DNA of 64,000 bases from Mycobacterium marseillense (lineage in GTDB: Bacteria; Actinomycetota; Actinomycetes; Mycobacteriales; Mycobacteriaceae). A program made the position numbers and the translations under genes. The stretch spans positions 2,666,001 through 2,730,000 of the forward strand of contig NZ_AP022584.1 in NCBI RefSeq assembly GCF_010731675.1, written 5' to 3'. The notes below the pieces were generated by a model. That model saw only the letters and a list, made by a program, of their open reading frames with translations, made no database searches and was not told where the DNA came from. Shown piece after piece: positions 7,539-14,771 of this stretch. Position 1 is the first letter of the stretch. Every line of letters starts with the position of its first letter.

Positions 7539-8960
7539 CTAGGACCGGGAAGCCTCCAGCAGTTCCTCGAGCGCCTGGCTCAGCAGTCCCGGCAGCAGGT
7601 CGACGTCGCTCATGGCCTCGCGGTCGGCGTTGATCCCGTAATAGAGCATGCCGTTGTACGACGTAACGCCGATCGCCAACGCCTGGTTGTGCAGCAGCGG
7701 CGGCACCGCGTAGGTCTCCAGCAACTTGGTGCCCGCGACGTACATCTGCGACTGGGCCCCGGGCGCGTTGGTGATCAGCAGGTTGAACGTGCGCTTGGAG
7801 AAGCTCGGGAAACTGGTCGCGACCCGAATTCCCATGGCGTGCAACGTGGGCGGGGCGAACCCCGACAGCGTGACGATGGTCCTGGCGTCCACCAGTTGCG
7901 CGGCCGTCGGGTTGGACTCGGTGGCGTGCGCGATCTGCGAGAGCCGCACCACGGCGTTCGGCTCCCCCACCGGCAGGTCGACGAGGAACGGCATGACCTG
8001 GCTGATGGCCTGCCCGGGTCCGGTCGCGTCGAGGTCGCCGTCGTCGTACACCGACAGCGGCGCCATCGCCCGCACGGTCGCGGTCGGCGACACCGCCACC
8101 CCGCGCGACATCAGCCAGTTGCCCAGCGCGCCGGCGATCACGGCGAGCACCACGTCGTTGACGTCGCAGTCATAGCGGGCCCGCACCGCGCGGTAGTCCT
8201 CGAGGCTGCCGGTGGCGACGGTGAACCGGCGATGCCGCGACACGGTGGCGTTGAGCGGGCTGCTGGGCGCGTCACCGCGGGCCAGGTTGCGCACGAAACC
8301 GAACACCCGGCGGCCCGCGCCGACGAGCTCACCGTAATTGGTGGCCAGCCCGCCGATCGCGGACCCGACGGCCTGCAGCTGCGCGCTCGGACCCGTCACC
8401 CACTCGCCGATCGCGCCGAGCACCAGCCGGGTGTTGCCCGGGTCGCGTTCCGGGATCCAGATGTCTTCGGGGGCCGGGGGCGGGCGCTTGGTCCGGTCGC
8501 TGATGACGTGGTTAATCTCCAGCGCCGCCATCCCGTTGATCAGGGCTTGATGGGATTTGGTGTAGAGGGCGACCCGGTTTTTGGCCAGGCCCTCGACCAG
8601 GTACATCTCCCAGAGCGGCCGCGACTTGTCCAGCGGCCGCGCGGCCAGCCGGGCGATCAGCTCATGCAGTTGCCCGTCGCTGCCCGGCGAGGGCAGCGCC
8701 GAACGCCGTACGTGATAGGTGATGTCGAAGTCGCTGTCGTCGATCCACACCGGCCGGGCGGTGCCGACCGGCACCTCGCGGACCTTCTGCCGGTAGCGCG
8801 GGATCTGGGGCAGCCGCTGCTCGACGGTGGCCAGCAGGGTCTCGTAGCTCAGCCCGGCACGCGGACGGCGCAGGATCGCCAGCGAACCGACGTACATGGG
8901 GGTGGCGGTGTTTTCCAGCCGATAGAACGACGCGTCCGGCGGGGACAACCGGGTCACCAT
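7539..8960 (-). CDS. WS/DGAT-type acyltransferase with an altered active site (Rv3233c/Rv3234c homologue)
   Basis: Belongs to the wax ester synthase / diacylglycerol acyltransferase family, which esterifies fatty acyl-CoA onto alcohols or diacylglycerol. The start is ATG 8960 (MVTRLSPPDASFYRLE), set by AGGAGG at 8971-8976 ten bases upstream; this also matches the family N-terminus. The protein is 473 residues, so the two genes of M. tuberculosis (Rv3233c and Rv3234c) are a single intact frame here. The usual HHxxxDG motif reads HQALING at residues 137-143: the second His is Gln and the Asp is Asn. The conserved C-terminal NxPG-like segment (ITNAPGAQSQMY) is present. Activity may be lost or changed. 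Confidence 0.88.
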   Translation of the reverse strand: MVTRLSPPDASFYRLENTATPMYVGSLAILRRPRAGLSYETLLATVEQRLPQIPRYRQKVREVPVGTARPVWIDDSDFDITYHVRRSALPSPGSDGQLHELIARLAARPLDKSRPLWEMYLVEGLAKNRVALYTKSHQALINGMAALEINHVISDRTKRPPPAPEDIWIPERDPGNTRLVLGAIGEWVTGPSAQLQAVGSAIGGLATNYGELVGAGRRVFGFVRNLARGDAPSSPLNATVSRHRRFTVATGSLEDYRAVRARYDCDVNDVVLAVIAGALGNWLMSRGVAVSPTATVRAMAPLSVYDDGDLDATGPGQAISQVMPFLVDLPVGEPNAVVRLSQIAHATESNPTAAQLVDARTIVTLSGFAPPTLHAMGIRVATSFPSFSKRTFNLLITNAPGAQSQMYVAGTKLLETYAVPPLLHNQALAIGVTSYNGMLYYGINADREAMSDVDLLPGLLSQALEELLEASRS

Positions 8961-9143
8961 ACGGCGCAGTCCTCCTCGTCGATTCATCGCCGGGTCGGCT
9001 CAAGCGATGTCTGGCCCACGGTAATAGCCCGGCCCACAGCGCACGTCGGCGCGGGGACGCGCGATCGGTGAGTTGTGCCATGATGACCACTGTCTGCCCC
9101 TCTCCAGCAGGCTTCCGGTCCGGCCGAAGTTGGAGAGTGCGCG

Positions 9144-9707
9144 TTGAACAGTAACCCCGTTGCGAATTCGTCCGGCGCTTTCACCGTCGTGCCAGTCGTC
9201 GATTACGAGCCGAAGACCCAGGACGTGCCGCGCGCCGTCGCGCCGTGCCGGCCGTCCTCGCGCGACCCGTCGCGCCGCCGCCACGCCACGCCCCGGCCGT
9301 ACACCGGGCAACCCAGCAGGGCGCCGACGCCGGATCCGGCCACCGTCATGTCCGCGCGGATGCGGCAGGCTGCGACCTTCGCCGACGCCGCGCTGCGGCG
9401 CGTGCTGGAGGTCATCGATCGCCGCCGGCCGGTCGCCCAGCTGCATCCGTTGCTGTCGCCTGGCCTGGTGGATTCCGTTGTCGCGGTGGGGCGTTCGGCG
9501 GCCGGGCGCGCGTCCGCTCACGCGGGCGCCGCCGTGTTGCGCCGCATGCGATTACAGCCGGCGGGGCACCGGGATCCAGACACCGCGGCAGAGGTCTTCG
9601 GCTCCTACAGTCGCGGGAACCGCATCCACGCCATCGCCTGCCGGGTAGAGCAGGTAAGCCTGGCGAGCGGGGCCCGGTGGATGGTGGTGGCGCTCCACAT
9701 CGGATGA
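9144..9707 (+). CDS. Rv3235 family protein
   Basis: A 187-residue protein of the Rv3235 family, unknown in function. The N-terminal 70 residues are rich in Pro, Arg and Ser and look disordered; the C-terminal 115 residues form a compact domain with HAIACRVEQVSLASGARWMVVALHIG near the end. The start is TTG 9144, six bases after GGAGAG. It is divergent from the acyltransferase and ends five bases before the stop of kefB. Family members in other actinobacteria often lie near secA genes, and secA1 is 5 kb away. Confidence 0.75.
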   Translation: MNSNPVANSSGAFTVVPVVDYEPKTQDVPRAVAPCRPSSRDPSRRRHATPRPYTGQPSRAPTPDPATVMSARMRQAATFADAALRRVLEVIDRRRPVAQLHPLLSPGLVDSVVAVGRSAAGRASAHAGAAVLRRMRLQPAGHRDPDTAAEVFGSYSRGNRIHAIACRVEQVSLASGARWMVVALHIG

Positions 9708-9712
9708 CGCGG

Positions 9713-10864
9713 TCACTTCGGCGCGGCGGCCGTTCGCGGACCGCCGGTGTAGCGGGCCAGCACCGGCCCCAGGATCGCCATGACGAAAACGTAGGACGTC
9801 GCCAGGGCCGCAACGGCCGGCAGCGACTTGCCGGCCAATCCGATGATGATCAGCGAGAATTCGCCACGGGCGATCAATGCGGTGCCCGCGCGCAGCTGCC
9901 CGCGCCGTGCTACCCCGTCGTGCCGGGCGGCGTACATCCCGGTCGCCACCTTGGTCGCCGCGGTCACCACGGCCAGGACCAGCGCCGCGGGAAGCATGGG
10001 GATCAGCTCCTGCGGGTCCACCGCGTAGCCGATCGCCAGGAAGAAGATGGCGGCGAACAGATCACGCAGCGGGCTCAGCACCTGGCGGGCCCGCTCGGCG
10101 GTCTCCCCGGTCAGGGTCAGGCCCACCAGGAACGCGCCCACCGCGGCCGAGGCGTGCAGCGACTCGGCCAGCGCCGCCACGATCAGCGTGATGCCCAGCA
10201 CCCGCAGCATCAGCTGCTCGGAGTCGGGGTGTTCGACCAGCCGGTCCACGTGGTGGCCCCAGCGGGAGGAGGCGGCGAACGCCGCCACCAAAGCGCCCAC
10301 CGCCGCCGCCATGCCGCCGACGGCGTGCAGCCACCCGCCGCCCGACGCGAGGACGGCGAACAGCGGCAGATAGGCGGCCATCGCGAAGTCTTCGAGCACC
10401 AGCACCGACAGCACCGCCGGGGTTTCCCGGTTACCGAGCCGCTGCAGGTCCTCCAGGAGCCGGGCGATGACGCCCGACGAGGAGATGTAGGTGACGCCGG
10501 CCAGGCACAGGATGGCCACGCCGTCCAGCCCCAGCAGCCAGCCGGCGATCGCGCCGGGCGCGGCGTTCAGAACGACGTCGACGGCCGCGGACGGCAGGTG
10601 GTGGCGCATGCTGGAAGAGAATTCGGCCGCCGAGAACTCACAGCCCAGGGTGAGCAGCAGCAACACGACGCCGATCGGCGCGCTGGTGGTGATGAACTCC
10701 CCGCCGGCGGCCATCGGCAGGATCCCGCCGTTGCCCAGGGCCAGGCCGGCCAGCAGGTACACGGGAATGGGCGACAACGCGAATCTGCGTGCGGCGGCGC
10801 CCAATACGGCCAGCGTGGCCAGGAGGGCGCCGAGTTGTAGCAACAGCGTCCCCGAGATCTGCAC
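9713..10864 (-). CDS. kefB: Potassium/proton antiporter, KefB-like (Rv3236c homologue)
   Basis: Inner-membrane monovalent cation/proton antiporter of the CPA2 family. The 383-residue protein is hydrophobic throughout with about eleven to twelve predicted membrane helices, the characteristic central segment VLVLEDFAMAAYLPLFAVLA and C-terminal GTALIARGEFSLIIIGLA. It lacks a cytosolic TrkA-N domain; the regulatory RCK_C-like protein is encoded separately just upstream (10869-11351, four-base gap), so the two probably form one transporter complex. Confidence 0.9.
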   Translation of the reverse strand: MQISGTLLLQLGALLATLAVLGAAARRFALSPIPVYLLAGLALGNGGILPMAAGGEFITTSAPIGVVLLLLTLGCEFSAAEFSSSMRHHLPSAAVDVVLNAAPGAIAGWLLGLDGVAILCLAGVTYISSSGVIARLLEDLQRLGNRETPAVLSVLVLEDFAMAAYLPLFAVLASGGGWLHAVGGMAAAVGALVAAFAASSRWGHHVDRLVEHPDSEQLMLRVLGITLIVAALAESLHASAAVGAFLVGLTLTGETAERARQVLSPLRDLFAAIFFLAIGYAVDPQELIPMLPAALVLAVVTAATKVATGMYAARHDGVARRGQLRAGTALIARGEFSLIIIGLAGKSLPAVAALATSYVFVMAILGPVLARYTGGPRTAAAPK

Positions 10865-10868
10865 CGGC

Positions 10869-11351
10869 TCAACCTTTGTCGATGATGTTCTCGACCCCGG
10901 CGATGCCGTCTTCGGTGCCGATGACGATCAGAACGTCCCGGACGTGCAGCATCTCCGCGGGGCCCGGTGAGGCCAGCACTTCCTCGTTGCGCACGATGGC
11001 GACGATGGACGCCCCGGTGCGGGTGCGGGCGCGGGTGTCTCCCAGCGGGTGGTCCACGAAGGGGCTGCCGGCCAGGATGTGCACCTGTCCCGTCTCGAGC
11101 CCCGGTATCTCGCGGGCCAGCTCGGTGAACCGCTCGGCGATCCGGGGCGCCCCCAGGATCTGGGCCACCGCCTCGGCCTCCTGGTCGTTGAGGTGGAGCA
11201 ACGGTCGGGCCTCGTCCGGATCCTCGCGGGCGTAGACGACGACGTCGAAATCGCCGCTGCGCCGCGCGATGATGCCGATGCGGTCGCCCTTCTGGTCGGT
11301 GAATTCGTAGCGAAGACCGACCCCGGGCAGCAACACCTCCTTGACGTCCAT
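10869..11351 (-). CDS. TrkA-C (RCK_C) domain regulatory subunit (Rv3237c homologue)
   Basis: A 160-residue cytoplasmic protein. The N-terminal half (LPGVGLRYEFTDQKGDRIGIIARRSGDFDVVVY) resembles the KhtT-like regulatory fold, and the C-terminal part (LAGSPFVDHPLGDTRARTRTGASIVAIVRNEE) is a typical TrkA-C domain that binds nucleotides or cyclic dinucleotides in related transporters. It precedes kefB by four bases on the same strand, fitting a two-gene KhtTU-like operon in which this subunit gates the antiporter. The bound ligand is not visible from sequence. Confidence 0.88.
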   Translation of the reverse strand: MDVKEVLLPGVGLRYEFTDQKGDRIGIIARRSGDFDVVVYAREDPDEARPLLHLNDQEAEAVAQILGAPRIAERFTELAREIPGLETGQVHILAGSPFVDHPLGDTRARTRTGASIVAIVRNEEVLASPGPAEMLHVRDVLIVIGTEDGIAGVENIIDKG

Positions 11352-11410
11352 GGCGTCAATCCTGACAGGTCGCGCGGCCCGCCGTCAGCGGTCCGCAGGC
11401 TTTCCCGAAG

Positions 11411-12175
11411 CTAATGCAGCTCCGCCGGTTGGGCCGGGTCGCGGCGCGGCCGGTGTCCCAGGGGCAGCAGCATCGGCACCCGCTGGCGGTAGTCGCGATA
11501 CTGCTCACCCAGCGCGGCCACCAGGTCGTGCTCCTCCAGGTGGGTGGCGACCAGGATGTAGCCCGTCATGGCGACCGAGAAGAGCAGGTGTCCGGCCGTC
11601 ATGGTGGGCACCGCCCAGAAGACGATGACGAAACCGAGCATGAGCGGGTGGCGCACCACCCGGTACAGCATCCGTGTGTGAAAACCTATGTGCGTGTACG
11701 GTTTTCCGCGCCACGCGAGGTACACCTGGCGCAGGCCGAACAGGTCGAAGTGGCTGACCATGAACGTCGCGGCCAGCGCGATGGCCCAGCCGAGCCAGAA
11801 CAGCGTCCACAGCGCCAGGCGCGCGACCGGCAGCCGCACGTCCCAGACGACGGCCGGCATCGTCCGCCATTGCCAGTAGAGCAACACCAGGACGACGCTG
11901 GACAGCACGACGTAGGTGCTGCGCTCGATCGGCGACGGCACGATCCGCGTCCACCACGCCTTGAACGACGGCCGCGCCATGACGCTGTGCTGGACGGCGA
12001 ACACGGCAAGCAGCCCGATGTTGATCAGCACCGCCTCACCGATGGGCGAAGACAGCCCGTGATCGACGGTTCGTGGCACCCAGAAGTTTCCCAAGAAAGC
12101 CACGAGATATAGAAATGCGGCAAGAAAGAGCAGGTAAGCGGCGGCGCCGTAACCGACTATCAAGAATCGCTTCAT
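11411..12175 (-). CDS. mddA: Methanethiol S-methyltransferase MddA (Rv3238c homologue)
   Basis: Membrane methyltransferase of the NnrU/isoprenylcysteine carboxyl methyltransferase-like fold, converting methanethiol and SAM to dimethyl sulfide. About five to six hydrophobic segments are seen, with the SAM-binding C-terminal region YRVVRHPLMLGFVIVFW and THLEEHDLVAALGEQYRDYRQRVPML typical of the family. The start at ATG 12175 (MKRFLIVGYG) matches homologues and lies 33 bases after an 18-base motif at 12209-12226 repeated before another gene at the same distance. An upstream ATG at 12211 lies inside that motif and is less likely. AGGAGG is 14 bases before the chosen ATG, longer than usual. Confidence 0.85.
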   Translation of the reverse strand: MKRFLIVGYGAAAYLLFLAAFLYLVAFLGNFWVPRTVDHGLSSPIGEAVLINIGLLAVFAVQHSVMARPSFKAWWTRIVPSPIERSTYVVLSSVVLVLLYWQWRTMPAVVWDVRLPVARLALWTLFWLGWAIALAATFMVSHFDLFGLRQVYLAWRGKPYTHIGFHTRMLYRVVRHPLMLGFVIVFWAVPTMTAGHLLFSVAMTGYILVATHLEEHDLVAALGEQYRDYRQRVPMLLPLGHRPRRDPAQPAELH

Positions 12176-12208
12176 TCGCTGATTGTGCGCCTCCTCGGCG
12201 CGTTTGAA

Positions 12209-12226
12209 CATGGGGCGGATGCCTCA
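12209..12226 (-). promoter_or_regulatory. Repeated 18-base motif upstream of mddA
   Basis: Read on the minus strand the motif is TGAGGCATCCGCCCCATG, ending 33 bases before the mddA start. An identical copy at 14637-14654 lies exactly 33 bases before the start of the unknown gene at 13857-14603, and a TTTC block just outside the motif is also shared. It is probably a promoter element or regulator site. Confidence 0.55.
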
Positions 12227-12266
12227 TTTTCCGCCGCGCCCAGCACGTTTCCGGACGCCGACCGGG

Positions 12267-13832
12267 TTAGCTGGGCACCGGGTCCACCAGGCCATGCTGC
12301 AGCGCATACATGCTGGCGCCGATGCGGTTCGACACGCCGATCTTCGCGTAAGTCCGCTCGACGTGGTTGCGGGCTGTTTTCTCGCTGATCACCAGCGACG
12401 CCGCGATCTCCTTGTTGGACGCGCCGCGGGCGACCAGGCACAGGACCTCGATCTCCCTGGGGGTCAGCCCGTCCGGCCGCAGGTTCGGTCGTTGCGCGGG
12501 TTGCCCGGCCGCGTGCAACACCGCTTCGACCGCGACCGCGTCGAGGTCACCGGCGTGCGCGCGCCCGCGCAGCCGCCGCGCCGCCGCGTCGGCCGACATC
12601 GGCTCCCGGTACGGCCTCGGCTCGCGGGCGGACTGGTAACAGACGGCGGCGGCCAGGATGCGGTCCGGCATGTGCAGCGCGGACCCGGCCAGCCCGCGCG
12701 GGTATCCCGAACCGTCGAGGCATTCGTGGTGATTGCCGGCGACCTCGGCCAGCCGCCCCAGGCCGGGGACCTGGTTGAGGATGCGCACCGTCAGATAGGG
12801 GTGCAGCCGAACCCGCTCGAATTCCGATGCGCTCAACGGGCCGCGCCGGGACCAGATGTGATTCGACACCCCGATGCGGCCGAGGTCATGGACGTGGCCC
12901 GCGCGCCGGGTCAGCGCCACCGCGTCCGCGTCCATCACGGCGGCCAGCGCCGCGTCGCCCGCCAGCCGGGCCACCGCGCGCGAATGCCCAAGGGTGAACG
13001 GACATTTCAGGTCGACGAAGTCGCCCAGCGCGACGAGCAACGCGTCCAGCGACGAATCGTCAAGCCGCTGATGGCGATCGGGCGCCTCGTCCAGCGCCGC
13101 CGCCCAGGCGTCGCCGGCCGGCGGTCCGGCCAGGATCGCGTCGGGGTCACGCAGGAACGCGTCGGCGACTCGGGGATCGAACTGCCCGCCGCGCCGGCCG
13201 CTCACCAGGGTCACGGCGCCGGCGAAGCCGTACGTGCGGTGATGAACCTCGACCATGTCGGCGAGCTGCGCGATGCGCATCTGGAGGGGGATGGTCTCCC
13301 CCCGCGCCCCGGTGGGCAGCCCACCGCCGTCGAAACGCTCGAAGGCGAACGCGAGTGCGGCCTGCACGTCGGGACTCAGCCCGATCCGGGCGGCCAGCAG
13401 CGCCGCCGACGCGCAGTGCGAGTGGATCAGCCGGGAGATGTGACCGCGTGCGTCGGCGAAAAGCGTTGCCAGCACGGCCATTCGATGCGCGAGGGGCTGG
13501 CCGCGGCCGACGTTGCTCGCCAGGAAGCGCAGGTATGGGAGCCCGGACCAGTCGACCAGATAGGAGTCGTGCCGGACGGCGATGTCGTCGCCGAACCACC
13601 GCGCGTATTCGTGGGAGTCCGCGTGGCAGCCGACCCACATGATCAGCGTGGTGTAGTAGGCGCAGTCGCGCTCGTCGGCGCTCAGCCCCAGCCGGTCGGC
13701 GAGCCGGGTCGCGATGAGCGCCGCGCGCAGCATGTGTTCGGCGGGCTGGCCGAGGCCGAGATCGATCGCCACGGACAACGCCGCCAGCAGCTCCGCCCGT
13801 GTCGGCAGCTCGGGCTCTGACATGAGCCTCAT
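12267..13832 (-). CDS. HD-GYP phosphodiesterase domain fused to a LuxR-type DNA-binding domain
   Basis: A 521-residue fusion. The first half (residues 1-230) is a degenerate HD-like domain with FDGGGLPTG in place of the GYP signature. The second half (about 265-440) keeps the HD-GYP residues VHDLGRIGV, RLHPYLT and HHECLDGSGYP, the HHExxDGxGYP signature of cyclic-di-GMP phosphodiesterases. The C-terminus is a LuxR helix-turn-helix (LTPREIEVLCLVARGASNKEIAAS). It could couple cyclic-nucleotide breakdown or sensing to transcription. It lies 24 bases after the unknown gene at 13857-14603, probably in one operon. Confidence 0.85.
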   Translation of the reverse strand: MRLMSEPELPTRAELLAALSVAIDLGLGQPAEHMLRAALIATRLADRLGLSADERDCAYYTTLIMWVGCHADSHEYARWFGDDIAVRHDSYLVDWSGLPYLRFLASNVGRGQPLAHRMAVLATLFADARGHISRLIHSHCASAALLAARIGLSPDVQAALAFAFERFDGGGLPTGARGETIPLQMRIAQLADMVEVHHRTYGFAGAVTLVSGRRGGQFDPRVADAFLRDPDAILAGPPAGDAWAAALDEAPDRHQRLDDSSLDALLVALGDFVDLKCPFTLGHSRAVARLAGDAALAAVMDADAVALTRRAGHVHDLGRIGVSNHIWSRRGPLSASEFERVRLHPYLTVRILNQVPGLGRLAEVAGNHHECLDGSGYPRGLAGSALHMPDRILAAAVCYQSAREPRPYREPMSADAAARRLRGRAHAGDLDAVAVEAVLHAAGQPAQRPNLRPDGLTPREIEVLCLVARGASNKEIAASLVISEKTARNHVERTYAKIGVSNRIGASMYALQHGLVDPVPS

Positions 13833-13856
13833 TGTGCCCAGCTCGCGGCCGCGGGG

Positions 13857-14603
13857 TCACCCGATTGTGGCGGTGCGCCGTACGGCCTCGTGCCGGCCGG
13901 CGTCGAAGGTGTCGAAATGCCCGGAGCCGACCGCGAAGACGCCGCGCTGTGGCGGCCGGAAGTCGCCCAGCCGCGCCTGCGGGCGCAGCGGCCCGACCGG
14001 CCCGAGGTCCACCTCGCCCAAGACCGCGCGCGAGTGTCCCACCGCCCACACCCGCGCGGGCGCGATCATGAATCGCTGGCCGTTGGGCGCGGTTCCGGCG
14101 AGCCGGATCCGCCCGGCCCGCAGCGTCGGCCCGGCGACCCGGCCCAGGACGGCCAGGGCCGCCGGGTTGGTCCACGCCCACGCGGGCAGCCGCGCGCCGA
14201 CGGTGCTCATCAGCCGCGCCGACCAGGTGGCGCGCAGGTCGATGTGCCAGGCCAGTAATCCCGGGATGGCGACGAACAGCGACCACGGGGTGACCCACGC
14301 GACGTCGATGTCGCACTGGACCGCGTCGTGGCGGGTGGCCGCGCTGAAGAAACGGGCGCAGCTCTGCGGGCCCGGCGTGGTCGCATAGAAGGTCCAGGCG
14401 CCGTGGTCGTCGCGGTGCCACACCGAGCGATAGCCGGGCGAGAACGACGTCGCGGGGAACTGCCGCAGCGCCAGGTAATGCCCGCTGGCGAACGGGAGCC
14501 CCATGACGCCGAATCCGACGAAGCGTTCGTCATCCCCCGCGGGCAGGACGGGGTGATGCAGGACGGCGGTGGCGGCCTCGAGCGGGGTGCGTGCTGTGGT
14601 CAT
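13857..14603 (-). CDS. Conserved protein of unknown function
   Basis: Not recognised. The 248-residue protein from ATG 14603 has one moderately hydrophobic stretch (VTPWSLFVAIPGLLAWHID) but no clear signal peptide, and a conserved-looking aromatic-rich N-terminal half (FASGHYLALRQFPATSFSPGYRSVW). The start is supported by the 18-base motif at 14637-14654, which sits at the same distance as before mddA. It is upstream of the HD-GYP/LuxR gene with a 24-base gap, so it is probably the first gene of that operon. No enzyme motif is visible. Confidence 0.65.
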   Translation of the reverse strand: MTTARTPLEAATAVLHHPVLPAGDDERFVGFGVMGLPFASGHYLALRQFPATSFSPGYRSVWHRDDHGAWTFYATTPGPQSCARFFSAATRHDAVQCDIDVAWVTPWSLFVAIPGLLAWHIDLRATWSARLMSTVGARLPAWAWTNPAALAVLGRVAGPTLRAGRIRLAGTAPNGQRFMIAPARVWAVGHSRAVLGEVDLGPVGPLRPQARLGDFRPPQRGVFAVGSGHFDTFDAGRHEAVRRTATIG

Positions 14604-14636
14604 GCATGGATGGTCCGCGCGTCCGCCGCCCCGGCG

Positions 14637-14654
14637 CATGGGGCGGATGCCTCA
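14637..14654 (-). promoter_or_regulatory. Second copy of the 18-base motif
   Basis: Identical to the motif at 12209-12226 and placed 33 bases before ATG 14603. The two copies flank the operon that encodes the LuxR-type regulator at 12267-13832, a likely but unproven binder. Confidence 0.55.
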
Positions 14655-14667
14655 ATTTCGACGACGA

Positions 14668-14720
14668 GTGTGCGGCCTGCCGCGCGTTCGGTGCCGGGTG
14701 TGCGGCCTGCCGCACACCCG
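14668..14720. repeat. Palindromic intergenic repeat downstream of secA1
   Basis: GTGTGCGGCCTGCCGC occurs at 14668-14683 and again at 14698-14713. Arms CGGGTGTGCGGC (14695-14706) and GCCGCACACCCG (14709-14720) form a perfect 12-base-pair hairpin with a two-base spacer. A GCGTTCGGTG block lies between. A related element is at 47526-47578 downstream of ahcY. It may end secA1 transcription, whose stop is about 50 bases away, or be a dispersed repeat. Confidence 0.6.
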
Positions 14721-14771
14721 AGCGGAACCTAGGGGCGCGCGGAAGGTGGGGATGCGCGCGGGTGCGCGGCG

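Noticed and set aside
7506..9071. Long plus-strand frame of about 520 codons opposite the acyltransferase
   Set aside because: High-GC codon-shadow of the real minus-strand gene; its translation is Arg/Gly/Gln-rich with no family pattern.
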